From Bartonella sp. DB5-6 (GTDB lineage: Bacteria > Pseudomonadota > Alphaproteobacteria > Rhizobiales > Rhizobiaceae), in assembly GCF_000278115.1 (NCBI RefSeq), contig NZ_JH725122.1, forward strand, positions 18,002 to 82,001: a stretch of DNA of 64,000 bases. Reading direction: 5' to 3'. Each line of letters opens with the position of its first letter. The stretch's first letter is position 1. The notes under the pieces are model-generated. The model saw only the letters and a program-made list of their open reading frames with translations. It made no database searches and was not told the DNA's origin. The translations under genes and the position numbers were made by a program. Positions 14,962-25,194 of the stretch are shown here, in pieces.

Positions 14962-15264
14962 AAGTAAAACCTTTTTGGGTGTGCTCTATTTCTATGTGTT
15001 TTTTCATTATAAAAAATAATGGGATACGTTTATTAAAACTTTATTACTAGCGAGTCATTTATGTCAATGATCTTATTATGGAATTAAAAAGAAAGGCTAT
15101 TAAGAGATATTTTTGTTTCTATTTTCATAATATTTTCTTCTCAAATTTATCACGTAATCTGGAACCTTTATACGTAGTTATCGTTTTTCAAAACAAGTAT
15201 CTGAATAATTTTATATGCATATCTTATAGCTTAAAGGTAGGGGCATTGAGAAAAGGAACTTACT
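14962..15264. other. Intergenic, divergent promoters
   Basis: 303 bases between divergent ilvE and the gene at 15265. AT-rich. A 64-codon plus frame (15078-15272) has no ribosome binding site and an AT-driven composition; not called. Promoters for both neighbours should be here, but I see no clean -35/-10 pair. Confidence 0.4.
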
Positions 15265-15582
15265 ATGATTGATAAAAACTACCACATATACGAGGAACGT
15301 ATGGCGGCAGAAAAGAAAGATCGTGAACAGCATAATTCGATTGGTAAAGCTATTCTTGCTATTCTTCTTGGACTCGTTATTATCTGGTTCATTTTTGGCT
15401 TTTTAGGATCTTTTTTTGAAAAATCTCCTGAGCGTATCTCTCACTATAATACGACAGAATCAAATCAAACAGTAACAAATCCGAGGCAAGATTTAAATCC
15501 AACATCTCCAGTACCTTATACTTATAAGGGCACGAGCTCACCTTTATCTCATGAAAAAAAATCTTCAGAGGAAAGAATCTAA
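15265..15582 (+). CDS. Single-pass membrane protein, unknown function
   Basis: A 105-residue protein. A charged cytoplasmic N-terminus (YEERMAAEKKDREQHNSIGK) is followed by one strong transmembrane helix (residues about 30-50, ILAILLGLVIIWFIFGFLGS) and a Ser/Thr/Asn/Pro-rich polar tail without a known domain. The architecture is a type II-like anchor with a disordered outside segment. ATG at 15265, directly after an AGGAACTTACT context. I do not recognise a family. It faces the SPOR-domain gene across a shared inverted repeat. Confidence 0.6.
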   Translation: MIDKNYHIYEERMAAEKKDREQHNSIGKAILAILLGLVIIWFIFGFLGSFFEKSPERISHYNTTESNQTVTNPRQDLNPTSPVPYTYKGTSSPLSHEKKSSEERI

Positions 15583-15688
15583 CTTACCGCGGTTCAAGGT
15601 GTAAAATTACTTCAAATGTATGAATTAGAAACGTATAATAGGATTTTAATTCCTGAAGTTAATCGATGAATTAATTAATGGGCATCAC

Positions 15689-15731
15689 AATAAATAATGT
15701 AGCGGTTGTTAAAGCCGTCTCATTATTTATT
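15689..15731. terminator. Bidirectional terminator-like inverted repeat
   Basis: Perfect 11-bp arms AATAAATAATG (15689-15699) and CATTATTTATT (15721-15731), with a GC-richer inner hairpin around GCGGTT...AAGCCG. It lies between two convergent genes, and the right arm touches the last base of the SPOR-gene stop codon. Best read as a shared transcription terminator. Confidence 0.6.
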
Positions 15732-18223
15732 TAGCGTGTGATGAAGCAACTTCCTCCAGATTTTTTTATATTTTCACAAAGGTTTAAGGCATCATTCCGA
15801 TTTTGTGTTTGAATACGAACACGATAATAAATTCCTTTTCCTGGGATGAGAGCAGAATGAATACTTAAAGGAAGAGTGCCTATAAGGAATCCAAATCTGG
15901 ACTTCATGTTTTTCAAAGAATCTTTCGCTAGTGCTTGGGTCGGTTGGGATGCAAGCTGTACGTAATAACTTTCTGAATCTTGTGTAGCTATTTGGCTTGG
16001 TGATGTTGGGCGAGAAGCAGTATGTTTTTGTAGTTCTGAGTTTCTCTCTGTATGTGAAGGAAGTGGTATAACTTTTCCTTTAATATCGGAGGTGGAAGTG
16101 TGTTCAGCTATTATTCTATCGATATCATTCGTGAGATGATCTTCTATTTTTTTGTTGTCTATATCAGAATCATGTGAAGAAACAAGGGGAGTATCTTGAA
16201 GCTGGTCTACAATAGTTTGATCAGTTGTTTCTTCTGGCTCATCAGAATTTTTACTTTCTGTATGATGCATTGGCGCCAGTACAACTGTACCGTCTTGGTT
16301 TACAACAACAGTTTGAACTTCTCGCGTTGGAATGGTGTGATTGATGGCTTCTGTCACTGCATCTTCAACGTCAGATTCATCGAGAGAAGAGGATGAAAAA
16401 TTTGTAGATTCTTGTTGGTTTAATTCTGCTAACTTTTCAGGTCGTTCAGAATTATCAATAAGAGATTGTTGTATGTTTTCTTGTTTTTCATTTTCTCCAG
16501 TTGTTTGTTTATAAATATCTAAATTATGTGTAACATCATTCTTCGTTTCCGTTGTTTCATGTTTGAATTTGAAAGGCGTATTGTCAGCATGGATAATGGG
16601 GGTGCTTTCATTTTTTTGTGGCGGTATAAAGAAATAGGAATAACCGGCAAAACCAATTGCTATTAAAATAAGAAGAACGACACTTTTGGTAAGAGTTTTA
16701 CTAACAATAAAACTTTTTAATGGAGGGGTGGTTGATGCATGAGTGGGGATTTTATTTCTACCTTTGTATAACGAATCTTCAGGACAAGAGGAGGAATCAT
16801 ATCCGATACTGCCGGCGGGAAAATAGTTAGCATTTTGATCTTGGGAATTTGTATATGCATCTTCTCTTCGATTTTGCATGGTTTGATGAAAGATTTCATT
16901 GAAGATTTCATTTTGCTGTTGTTGGGAAAAATCTTCTTCTGGGATATTTCCTACATTGAATACATCAGCAAATTCTTCTTTTAAATTATCTGTCGGTACA
17001 TCATATTCTGGGGCTTCATACGGAACTTCAGGAACCATAATTGGTCCAGTTTTTTCTACGATTTCCTCTGCAAATTTATAAGTATCGACATTCGGAGGGG
17101 GAGTATCTCTATGTGTGTAGTTATGAGAAAAAAAACTATTCTTTTGTGTTGTACTAAGGATTTCCGATGAGGGGGACATGCTATTTAAATTGTTTTGATC
17201 AGAGATGTTTTCAGCATTATTGACGTATTGGGCTTGAGCGTCACGGTATTCTAAAATTTCTGCAGCATCAATTTTTTGTTCTGAAAATTTTTCTTCGTAA
17301 AACTGTGGATAATCAGGAGTATAAACTCTTTGCGAAAAGCTTTTTGAATCAAACTGCTTGTCGATGTGCGCTGAATCTAAAGATGATGGAATATCACTTG
17401 TTGTTTCATTTCTTGCTGTGTTTTGTCTCTCTGAAATAATATCAGAAGATGAGAAAGACATATTTGTATCCATAGGAGGAAAAGAGACGTCAGTATAATG
17501 TTCGTTAACCAAATTCTGTTGATTAGCTGAAACTTTATACGGATGATTTACAGGAGTATCGTAGAAGTTGTTATTATCGTCATAATTTCGTTGTATGTGA
17601 GGGATATTCGCTTGTTGTGAGGCTGTTTGTGAAAAATGGTCGGATTGTTCAGCGGGTTCTGTAGTAACGCCTTTATTATTGCGTTTATCAGCTTCATCAA
17701 AAAAGAGATTTTCTGATTGGGTACTAAAATCACTTTCTTCAAAAAAAGGGTCCCTGCTAATTGGTGTAGCACTATTTTGAGGTGATTGATTCTTTTGAAT
17801 GGGTAATGGGGAAAGCGAATCTAAAATTTTTTCTTCATCGTGACTTATAGGTAAAGAATGTACCCCTTCAGACAAAAAGCTATTTTGTTCTGGATAGTTA
17901 AAAGAAGTAGTTCGAGCAATATTTGAAGTTAGTTCATTGCTGCTTGTGTGTAAATTCTGTTGCTTTTTTTGATCATCAAAGGGCAAGTCATGCGTTAAAC
18001 TATTTTCAAGTTCTGCCTCTAGAAAGGATAAATCAAAATTATCATCATGATATGAAGTTTTAGGAGGATGAGGTACTGATCGATCAGTTTGTAGAGAAGA
18101 TTGATCGTTTTGGTCTTTGCTCTGTTTGTACGGATTAAAAATTCGCGTAAGCCTCTCTAAAGGATCATGGTGTTCATGATCTTTTTTTATTTCACGTGGA
18201 TTCTTGCGATTGTTATCGCTCAT
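15731..18223 (-). CDS. SPOR-domain membrane protein
   Basis: An approximately 830-residue, highly polar protein anchored by a single transmembrane helix (VVLLILIAIGFAGYSYFFIP) about two thirds along. The long cytoplasmic N-terminal part is rich in Ser, Asn, Gln, Asp and Pro, probably disordered. The periplasmic end carries a SPOR domain (YYVQLASQPTQALAKDSLKN ... YYRVRIQTQNRNDALNLCEN), which binds glycan strands lacking peptide stems at division sites. ATG at 18223 (MSDNNRKN) is preferred over the TTG at 18259. Placement after argS is the usual alphaproteobacterial context. The size is large for this family, mostly from the low-complexity region. Likely role in envelope/cell division; inferred. 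Confidence 0.82.
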   Translation of the reverse strand: MSDNNRKNPREIKKDHEHHDPLERLTRIFNPYKQSKDQNDQSSLQTDRSVPHPPKTSYHDDNFDLSFLEAELENSLTHDLPFDDQKKQQNLHTSSNELTSNIARTTSFNYPEQNSFLSEGVHSLPISHDEEKILDSLSPLPIQKNQSPQNSATPISRDPFFEESDFSTQSENLFFDEADKRNNKGVTTEPAEQSDHFSQTASQQANIPHIQRNYDDNNNFYDTPVNHPYKVSANQQNLVNEHYTDVSFPPMDTNMSFSSSDIISERQNTARNETTSDIPSSLDSAHIDKQFDSKSFSQRVYTPDYPQFYEEKFSEQKIDAAEILEYRDAQAQYVNNAENISDQNNLNSMSPSSEILSTTQKNSFFSHNYTHRDTPPPNVDTYKFAEEIVEKTGPIMVPEVPYEAPEYDVPTDNLKEEFADVFNVGNIPEEDFSQQQQNEIFNEIFHQTMQNRREDAYTNSQDQNANYFPAGSIGYDSSSCPEDSLYKGRNKIPTHASTTPPLKSFIVSKTLTKSVVLLILIAIGFAGYSYFFIPPQKNESTPIIHADNTPFKFKHETTETKNDVTHNLDIYKQTTGENEKQENIQQSLIDNSERPEKLAELNQQESTNFSSSSLDESDVEDAVTEAINHTIPTREVQTVVVNQDGTVVLAPMHHTESKNSDEPEETTDQTIVDQLQDTPLVSSHDSDIDNKKIEDHLTNDIDRIIAEHTSTSDIKGKVIPLPSHTERNSELQKHTASRPTSPSQIATQDSESYYVQLASQPTQALAKDSLKNMKSRFGFLIGTLPLSIHSALIPGKGIYYRVRIQTQNRNDALNLCENIKKSGGSCFITR

Positions 18224-18378
18224 AGCTTTTCTCACATAATGATTTGCATTTGCGTGCAATAAATGGTTAATTTTGATTTATTATTATCTTAAAATTATAA
18301 ATTCCCTCCCTCCTATGACAGGGATATATGAAAAAGTTTATTAATAAGGTACTTATTTTATGTATTTAGAGAACTTTT

Positions 18379-20136
18379 TCAACGCATTTCTGTTGATGCT
18401 TCTATTCCTATAATTGTAAGCCCTGATGATAAAATATTCATGATAGCTTGTATCAATCCCAGTCTGGCAAGTGATAGTTCCGTATCATCAGGCTGAATAA
18501 AGCGTAAGTAGAGATTATCACTTCCTTTATTCCAATGAGCATGAAAATTGGAAGCAAGGTCATAGAGATAAAACGCTAATCGATGTGGTTCTTTATGAAT
18601 TACAGCTTGTTCAATGATGCGTGGATATTCAGCAAGTTTGCGTATTAGGGATATTTCATTATCATCTGTTAATCTGTTAAGGTGGAGGATCATGGTCTCT
18701 TTTGAAAAATTTTTAATATGAAGGACTTCTTGTGCTTGACGAAAGATTGAGTGACAACGTGCACTGGCATATTGCACATAAAAAATAGGGTTATCTTTTG
18801 ATTGTTCTGTTACTTTCTCAAAATCAAAATCAAGAGGTGCTTCATATTTACGGTATAGCATCATAAAACGCACAGGATCACGGCCGACTTCTTCTACAAC
18901 ATCACGCAAAGTGACAAATGATCCTGCTCTTTTGGACATACGCACAGGTTGATCGTTACGAAAGAGCCTTACTAATTGACATAAGAAAACGCTCAATTTG
19001 GCTTTATCACCAGAAATCGCTTTTGCCATCGCTTCTAGCCGCCTTACATAACCAGCATGATCTGCACCTAAAATATAAATCATTTCATCAAAGTGGCGAT
19101 TAAATTTATCACGAAAATAAGCAACATCAGCAGCAAAATAAGTGTAAGAACCGTCAGACTTAATTAAAACACGATCTTGATCATCTCCAACATCCGTTGA
19201 ACGGAACAAAGTTTGTTCGCTTGGTTCCCAGTCTTCTGTATTTTGTCCTTTTGGTGGTGGAAGCTTTCCTTTGTAAATATAACCATTTAAAGTAAGGTCA
19301 TTAATTGTATTACGAATAGCCCGCGCATTATCTGCATAAAGCATACGCTCAGAAAAAAAGATATCATGATAAATATTAAGAGCAGCCAAATCTTCGCGAA
19401 TCATTGACATCATTGCATGAATAGCACGCTCTTTCACGATAGCTAAAGATTCATCTTTATCCATAGTGAGTAATTGATCACCAAATTCTTGAACAAGCGA
19501 TTGTCCCAATGGGATAAGATATTCACCAGGATAGAGTCCTTCTGGAATTTCCTTAATTTTTTGTCCAAGAGCTTCGCGGTAACGCAACAGTACAGAATGG
19601 GCAAGTACTTCAATTTGTTTACCAGCGTCATTGATGTAATATTCTTTTGTAATATTGTAGCCAACAAATTGCAGCAAATTACAGAGAACATCTCCAACAA
19701 CGGCACCTCGGCAATGCCCCACATGCATCGGTCCTGTCGGATTTGCTGATACATACTCAACATTGATGCGTTTTCCCTGTCCCATTGGCATACGACCGTA
19801 AGAGACACCTAATTCAAGCATGGATTTTATTGCATCTTGCCAAAATGATTTTGTAAGTTTGATGTTGATAAAACCAGGTCCGGCAACATCAATACAATCG
19901 ATAGAAGGATCATTTTTAAGAAGTTCTACGATCTTCTCTGCAAGTATACGAGGACTCAGTCCAATAGACTTTGCAAGCACCATAGCAGCATTTGTTGATA
20001 AATGTCCGTGTGAAGAATCACGTGGGGGATCAACAGTGATTTTCGATAAATCTAAATCTCCCCCATTCTTTCCTTTTATATCAGATAGTTCAAGTGATTT
20101 TTTAATTTTTTTTTCGAATCTTTTAAAGATATTCAT
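18379..20136 (-). CDS. argS: Arginyl-tRNA synthetase
   Basis: A 585-residue class I synthetase charging tRNA-Arg. The HIGH motif appears as HVGH in [19 protein letters not shown] (about 138-141), and the KMSKS-like loop is [15 protein letters not shown]. An N-terminal Add-1 domain precedes the catalytic fold and the C-terminal DALR anticodon-binding domain ([20 protein letters not shown]) ends the protein. ATG at 20136 has GGAAG upstream and is preferred over TTG at 20142. It is sandwiched between dgt (31 bases upstream) and the SPOR gene, probably one operon. Confidence 0.97.
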   Translation of the reverse strand: MNIFKRFEKKIKKSLELSDIKGKNGGDLDLSKITVDPPRDSSHGHLSTNAAMVLAKSIGLSPRILAEKIVELLKNDPSIDCIDVAGPGFINIKLTKSFWQDAIKSMLELGVSYGRMPMGQGKRINVEYVSANPTGPMHVGHCRGAVVGDVLCNLLQFVGYNITKEYYINDAGKQIEVLAHSVLLRYREALGQKIKEIPEGLYPGEYLIPLGQSLVQEFGDQLLTMDKDESLAIVKERAIHAMMSMIREDLAALNIYHDIFFSERMLYADNARAIRNTINDLTLNGYIYKGKLPPPKGQNTEDWEPSEQTLFRSTDVGDDQDRVLIKSDGSYTYFAADVAYFRDKFNRHFDEMIYILGADHAGYVRRLEAMAKAISGDKAKLSVFLCQLVRLFRNDQPVRMSKRAGSFVTLRDVVEEVGRDPVRFMMLYRKYEAPLDFDFEKVTEQSKDNPIFYVQYASARCHSIFRQAQEVLHIKNFSKETMILHLNRLTDDNEISLIRKLAEYPRIIEQAVIHKEPHRLAFYLYDLASNFHAHWNKGSDNLYLRFIQPDDTELSLARLGLIQAIMNILSSGLTIIGIEASTEMR

Positions 20137-20167
20137 ATTCAACTTCCATCATGGGACTTAAAAGAAA

Positions 20168-21364
20168 TTAAATGAAATTACCTGCATGGTCAAATAAACG
20201 GTGATATTCGCGTAGAGCATAGTGATCGGTCATACCTGATAGAAAGTCAGCAATAAGACGTGCCAACTCCTGATTTGTTAAGTGAGCTGTTTTGCTGCAC
20301 CAACTTTCAGGCATTGTATTCGGATTTTCATAATAACAGTCGAATAATTTTCGTACAATGCATTTTGCCGCATTGCGACGATTGAGGACTTGATCATGGT
20401 AATAAAGATTTTTAAACAGGAAATCCTTTAGTTCTTTTTCGTAAACGGTCATTGTGGGCGAAAAGGTAATAATGGTTTGTTTTGCTTGGTGAATATCTTC
20501 TATGCTTGTTGGTTGGAGACGAGTTAAGTTTTCTTGTGATTGTTTGATAACATCTTCAACCATGGTTGTTATCTGTCTTCGTACAAGTGTGTAACCGCGC
20601 CGATCTTGGTCAAGCTGTGGATGCTCGTCCGTTATATCTTTTAATAATGCCGCGGTCAGTGAAATATGTTCGAACTGATCGAGTGTTAAAAATTTCGAAC
20701 GTAAACCATCATCGATATCATGCGCATTGTAAGCAATATCATCAGCAATAGCAGCACATTGTGCTTCTAGTCCAGCAAAACAGTTGAGCTCAAGATCCTG
20801 CTTTGTATTGTACTGTAGAATATCGACTGGAACATCTTTGCTGTTTGCATAGGGACCTAAAAGGGGACCATTGTGCTTTACAAGTCCTTCGAGTGTTTCC
20901 CAAGTAAGGTTAAGTCCATCAAAATTTGCATAACGCTGTTCCAGCTTTGTGACAATGCGTAACGTTTGTGCATTATGATCAAAACCGCCATAAGGTGCCA
21001 TTGCTTCATTAAGGGCATCTTCTCCTGCGTGGCCGAAAGGTGTATGCCCAAAGTCGTGAACAAGAGCAATGGCTTCGGCAAGGTCTTCATCAAGACAGAG
21101 TGCACGAGCTAATGTCCGTGCAATTTGAGAAACCTCTATTGAATGTGTTAATCGTGTACGATAATGATCGCTTTCATCAGCGATAAATACTTGAGTTTTA
21201 TGTTTAAGGCGCCGAAATGCATTAGAATGAATAATACGATCTCTGTCTCGTTGAAAAGGTGATCGCATAGTATTCATAGTTTCATGGAATAATCTACCAC
21301 GGCTTGTTTGCGGGTTCGCACTATAGACCGCTCGAGATTGGTAATTTCTATTGCTTATATCCAT
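20168..21364 (-). CDS. dgt: dGTP triphosphohydrolase-like protein
   Basis: A 398-residue HD-superfamily enzyme. [19 protein letters not shown] and [20 protein letters not shown] contain the metal-binding His and His-Asp residues; [14 protein letters not shown] supplies the last Asp. It matches the type-2 Dgt group that hydrolyses dNTPs to nucleoside and triphosphate. Length is typical. First gene of the dgt-argS-SPOR unit, divergent from erpA. Substrate preference within dNTPs is not readable from the sequence. Confidence 0.94.
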   Translation of the reverse strand: MDISNRNYQSRAVYSANPQTSRGRLFHETMNTMRSPFQRDRDRIIHSNAFRRLKHKTQVFIADESDHYRTRLTHSIEVSQIARTLARALCLDEDLAEAIALVHDFGHTPFGHAGEDALNEAMAPYGGFDHNAQTLRIVTKLEQRYANFDGLNLTWETLEGLVKHNGPLLGPYANSKDVPVDILQYNTKQDLELNCFAGLEAQCAAIADDIAYNAHDIDDGLRSKFLTLDQFEHISLTAALLKDITDEHPQLDQDRRGYTLVRRQITTMVEDVIKQSQENLTRLQPTSIEDIHQAKQTIITFSPTMTVYEKELKDFLFKNLYYHDQVLNRRNAAKCIVRKLFDCYYENPNTMPESWCSKTAHLTNQELARLIADFLSGMTDHYALREYHRLFDHAGNFI

Positions 21365-21470
21365 TGCAAGCTGCCCATTCTCATCCTAAATTAGGACTGG
21401 TTACTACTTAATAAATTTTTCTTGAGTTTGGGATACTCTTTCTTGATAGTTTAATGCAAGGATATATAAA

Positions 21471-21794
21471 ATGGGTGTGAATATTTCAGATGTTGCTGCC
21501 AAACGGATTGCACAGATACTTTTGAGTGAACCCGATAAAATAGGATTACGTATTTCTGTTGAAGGTGGTGGGTGTTCTGGTTTTTCTTATAAATACAATT
21601 TGGTTTCTGAAGTGGGCGAAGATGATCTCATTTTAAAAAAAGATGGGGCGGTTGTCTTTATTGATTCACTATCACTTCCCTTCATAGAAGGAGCTGAAAT
21701 TGATTTTGTTGACGATCTTATGGGACAGTCTTTTCAAATTCATAATCCCAATGTTGTTTCATCATGCGGTTGCGGTGTGAGTTTTTCAATTTAA
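21471..21794 (+). CDS. erpA: Iron-sulfur cluster insertion protein (A-type)
   Basis: A 107-residue A-type carrier that passes Fe-S clusters to apoproteins. The three ligand cysteines are present: Cys35 in EGGGCSGFSY and Cys99/Cys101 in SSCGCGVSFSI. The IEGAEIDFVDDLMGQSFQIH and NPNV blocks are family-typical. ATG 21471. The place opposite dgt-argS is a known rhizobial arrangement, which favours the ErpA name over IscA; the two are hard to separate by sequence alone. Confidence 0.93.
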   Translation: MGVNISDVAAKRIAQILLSEPDKIGLRISVEGGGCSGFSYKYNLVSEVGEDDLILKKDGAVVFIDSLSLPFIEGAEIDFVDDLMGQSFQIHNPNVVSSCGCGVSFSI

Positions 21795-21854
21795 AATAGT
21801 GGTTTTGTGATATTGATTCTTGAAAAGATTATTACTTTGGTAAACAATGCAAAA

Positions 21855-22823
21855 ATGGGCACTCTTACGAAAATATTAAGTCGGTGTTTGTGGTTATGCG
21901 TAACGCTTGTCCTATTGTTCTTTAACGATTGTGTATTTTCAGAAGAGGGAAAAGAGCAATATTATTCACCAAAACAATCAACAAATATTATTTTAAAATC
22001 TCAAGATCACGAAAAAGAGGATTTAGTTTCTCAGTCTAGCCTTATATTGCATGCTCGATTAAAAAATAGCAATGAAGATATTGTGAAAGGGCTCGTATGG
22101 CGGATTTATGCTCCTATCTTAGGGGTTGATAATAAATTACCGCTGATTGCAACTTATGAAGGAGGGAGCGCGCGTTTTGATTTAGAACCAGGGAGTTATC
22201 TTGTTCATCTCTCATTTGGTCACGTGGGTGCGGTGGATTATGTAAATTTAGAAAGTGGGCAAAGTCTTGTTAAAAACTTTAACCTTGATGCTGGGGGGGT
22301 TATTTTAAATACTACACTATTGAATGGCACAATCAATGAAAAGGAGCTCCGTTTCACTATCTATGAGGATGAAAAAGAAAATGATGATACTGGCGTAATT
22401 TTATCAAATGTTAAACCTCAGTCAATTGTGCGTTTGAAAGCAGGCCGCTATCATGTTGCTTCCCATTATGGTTCCATTAATGCTATTGTTCGTTCAGATA
22501 TCCAAGTGGATGCGGGTAAAATTACAGAAGTTATTCTTGAACATCAAGCAGCTCAAATCGTTTTAAAGTTGGTACGGCAAGAAGGAGCGGAAGCGCTTGC
22601 AGATACAAGTTGGTCTATTACGAATGATTCTGGTGATATTATTTATGAAACAGTTGGTGCTTATGTTTCGCTTGTGTTAGCGGAGGGCGAGTATATTGCG
22701 ATTGCTAAAAATAAAGATAAAATTTATCAAAAAGTTTTTTCAGTTGTCTCTGGACACGATGAAGATATAAGTGTGGTTGCGGATGCACAAAATATGCAAC
22801 AAATTGATGAAGGAATGGATTGA
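21855..22823 (+). CDS. Exported protein with three beta-domain repeats, unknown
   Basis: A 322-residue protein. ATG at 21855 (MGTLTKILSRCLWLCVTLVL) gives a clean Sec signal ending near VFSEEG; an upstream frame start at 21807 would put 16 extra residues before it. The mature part shows three similar units of about 85 residues. Each opens with a strand pair (LILHARLKN, VILNTTLLN, IVLKLVRQE), then a W/F-x-I-x block (GLVWRIYA, LRFTIYED, TSWSITND), and closes with an (L)xxGxYxV/I hairpin (EPGSYLVHLS, KAGRYHVASH, AEGEYIAIAK). This suggests tandem immunoglobulin- or carboxypeptidase-regulatory-like domains in the periplasm. Function unknown. It starts 61 bases after erpA. Confidence 0.7.
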   Translation: MGTLTKILSRCLWLCVTLVLLFFNDCVFSEEGKEQYYSPKQSTNIILKSQDHEKEDLVSQSSLILHARLKNSNEDIVKGLVWRIYAPILGVDNKLPLIATYEGGSARFDLEPGSYLVHLSFGHVGAVDYVNLESGQSLVKNFNLDAGGVILNTTLLNGTINEKELRFTIYEDEKENDDTGVILSNVKPQSIVRLKAGRYHVASHYGSINAIVRSDIQVDAGKITEVILEHQAAQIVLKLVRQEGAEALADTSWSITNDSGDIIYETVGAYVSLVLAEGEYIAIAKNKDKIYQKVFSVVSGHDEDISVVADAQNMQQIDEGMD

Positions 22824-22867
22824 TAATTGTTCATTGATATGACTGGTAATGGGAAACGGATAGAGAT

Positions 22868-23656
22868 TTGGTTGTAGAAATTTCAACAGTTGGTGTATTT
22901 TTTGCTGGTGCGTTATCTTTTTTATCACCATGTGTTTTGCCGTTAGTTCCTCCTTATTTGTGCTATATGGCAGGGATTGTTATTAACGATTTTTGTTCAG
23001 AAAAGCGTGAGGGAGAAGTGTTTGTACGGCGGGCACTTTTATCTTCTGTTATTGCTTTTGTGCTAGGTTTTACAACCGTTTTTGTTGTTTTAGGTGCTAG
23101 TGCAAGCACAATTGGTAGGTTCGTTGGTTATTATCGTGATTGGTTTGCGTTTGCTGCTGGTGTTACCATTATTATTTTGGGTTTAAATTTTTTGGGCCTT
23201 TTTAAGATTGCTTTTTTGTTTCGTGAAGCGCGTTTTCAAACACGCAATATGCCTGCTGGGCCTTTAGGAGCTTACGTTATTGGTTTAGCTTTTGCATTTG
23301 GTTGGACACCGTGTATTGGGCCGATTTTAGGACCTGTCATAACTCTTGCTGGAACAAAAGAAACTGTAGGCGAGGGGGCTGTCCTTTTAGGGATTTATGC
23401 GTTAGGTCTTGGTGTGCCTTTTGTTCTAGCGGCTTTATTTTCAAGCAGTTTTATGAAATTTTTAGGAGCTTTTCGTATTCATTTAGGAAAAGTTGAAAAA
23501 ATTATTGGGATTTTTTTGGTTGTTACGGGTGTTTTGTTTTTGACAGGCTCTATGCAGGGGTTTTCATTTTGGCTTTTGGAACATTATCCTTCGTTGAATG
23601 ATATTGAAGGCGTTCGTTGGCATGATATTGTGCATTTTTGGGGATTTTCTCGTTAG
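22868..23656 (+). CDS. ccdA: Cytochrome c biogenesis protein CcdA
   Basis: A 262-residue membrane protein with six transmembrane helices, of the short DsbD-like CcdA family. It passes electrons from cytoplasmic thioredoxin across the membrane to periplasmic thiol proteins for cytochrome c maturation. The redox cysteines are Cys22 in [14 protein letters not shown] and Cys149 in [16 protein letters not shown]. The start appears to be TTG at 22868, giving the family's normal short N-terminus; no ATG is available in frame nearby. It precedes glmU by only 14 bases but no functional link is known. Confidence 0.93.
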   Translation: MVVEISTVGVFFAGALSFLSPCVLPLVPPYLCYMAGIVINDFCSEKREGEVFVRRALLSSVIAFVLGFTTVFVVLGASASTIGRFVGYYRDWFAFAAGVTIIILGLNFLGLFKIAFLFREARFQTRNMPAGPLGAYVIGLAFAFGWTPCIGPILGPVITLAGTKETVGEGAVLLGIYALGLGVPFVLAALFSSSFMKFLGAFRIHLGKVEKIIGIFLVVTGVLFLTGSMQGFSFWLLEHYPSLNDIEGVRWHDIVHFWGFSR

Positions 23657-23670
23657 TTTTATGTGGTTTT

Positions 23671-25020
23671 ATGGTTAGAAATTGTCTTTCTATTATTCTT
23701 GCAGCAGGTGAAGGGACGCGTATGAAGTCGTCTCTTCCTAAAGTGCTTCATAAAATTGCTGGACTGCCTCTTATATGCCATGTCATAAAACAAATAGAAT
23801 TGGTAGGCATTTCACAATTAGCAGTCGTTGTAGGATTTGGTGCTAAAGATGTTATGGAAACTGTTCAATCATTTGTAAAAAATGCAATGATTTTTGAACA
23901 ACAAGAACGTTTTGGAACTGCGCATGCTGTTCTTTCTGCACGTTTAGCTTTGCAAAAAGAGGTTGATGATATTCTTATTGTTTTTGGAGATACTCCTTTA
24001 ATTGAAAAAGATTCATTGCTACAAATCCGTGCGCAACTTGCTGATGGAGCAGATGTTGTTGTTGCTGGTTTCCATGCTCCAGATCCAACGGGTTATGGTC
24101 GCCTTCTTGAGAAGAATGGGAAACTTATCGCGATTGTAGAAGAAAAAGATGCTAGCGATGAAGAAAAAAAGATCTCTTTTTGTAATGGTGGTATATTTGC
24201 TCTTCAGGGAAAGCATGCGCTTTCTCTGTTAGAGAAGGTTCGTAATGATAACATGAAGAGAGAATATTACTTGACAGATATTGTATCTATTGCAGCCCAT
24301 GAAGGGCTGGATGTTCGTGTTGTTGAAGTACCTTTTGATAATGTTGTAGGAATTAATAATTGTTTTGAGCTTTTTGAAGCTGATTCTTTATGGCAAAAAC
24401 GTAAGGCGCGCGATTTAATGTTGTCTGGTGTTACCATTCTTAAACCGGAAAGTGTTTATTTTTCTTATGATACAGAGATTCAACCAGGAGTAGTGATTGA
24501 GCCAAATGTTTATTTTGGGCTTGGAGTAAAAGTACAATCTGGTGCAGTTATTTATGCATTTAGTTATTTGGAGGGCGCTGTTGTTGGTATGAATGCGCGG
24601 ATTGGGCCTTATGCGCGTTTGCGTCCTGGAACAGAGTTAGCATCCTCAGTAAAGATTGGAAATTTTTGTGAAATCAAAAAGGCGAAGATAGGAGTGTCCT
24701 CTAAAATTAATCATTTGAGCTATATTGGTGATGCGGAAATTGGTGCACATACCAATATTGGAGCTGGTACTATCACTTGTAATTATGATGGATTTCACAA
24801 ATATAAAATTACAATTGGGGACCATGCTTTTATTGGATCTAATTCAGCACTTGTTTCTCCATTGATGATAGGAAGTGGTTCTTATATTGCTTCAGGAAGT
24901 GTTATCACTGAAAATGTTCCTACAAATAGTATGGCTTTGGGGCGTGCGCGACAAGTGATAAAAGAAAATTATGCAACAAAGTTTCGTGCACGTTTATCAG
25001 GACATGAAAAGAAAAAGTGA
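23671..25020 (+). CDS. glmU: Bifunctional GlcNAc-1-P uridyltransferase / GlcN-1-P acetyltransferase
   Basis: A 449-residue enzyme making UDP-GlcNAc in two steps. The N-terminal pyrophosphorylase begins with [20 protein letters not shown], the nucleotide-binding signature, and includes GTAHAVLSA and FGDTPLI. The C-terminal acetyltransferase is a left-handed beta helix of hexapeptide repeats ([46 protein letters not shown]). ATG at 23671 is chosen over TTG at 23638, which would add an unrelated N-terminal extension overlapping ccdA. It stands next to glmS, the preceding pathway enzyme. Confidence 0.97.
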   Translation: MVRNCLSIILAAGEGTRMKSSLPKVLHKIAGLPLICHVIKQIELVGISQLAVVVGFGAKDVMETVQSFVKNAMIFEQQERFGTAHAVLSARLALQKEVDDILIVFGDTPLIEKDSLLQIRAQLADGADVVVAGFHAPDPTGYGRLLEKNGKLIAIVEEKDASDEEKKISFCNGGIFALQGKHALSLLEKVRNDNMKREYYLTDIVSIAAHEGLDVRVVEVPFDNVVGINNCFELFEADSLWQKRKARDLMLSGVTILKPESVYFSYDTEIQPGVVIEPNVYFGLGVKVQSGAVIYAFSYLEGAVVGMNARIGPYARLRPGTELASSVKIGNFCEIKKAKIGVSSKINHLSYIGDAEIGAHTNIGAGTITCNYDGFHKYKITIGDHAFIGSNSALVSPLMIGSGSYIASGSVITENVPTNSMALGRARQVIKENYATKFRARLSGHEKKK

Positions 25021-25194
25021 TCATTTTTAGTTTATTTCCTCGCTTTATGTTGATCTAATAATTGAGTAGGCGACTTATTTTTAAGTATTGCCTTACTCTA
25101 TATTTGGTTTATCTGATATCTTAATGTTTTGAATGAAAAGTTATTGAATGTTTTATGGGATATATAAATCTAGGATGTGAATTGGAGCTTTTTA

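Noticed and set aside
15078-15272. 64-codon plus frame before the membrane protein
   Set aside because: AT-driven composition, no ribosome binding site, runs into the start of the accepted gene.
25021-25194. glmS ribozyme in the leader of glmS
   Set aside because: The leader is short and AT-rich with no recognisable ribozyme core; this element is also typical of Gram-positives.
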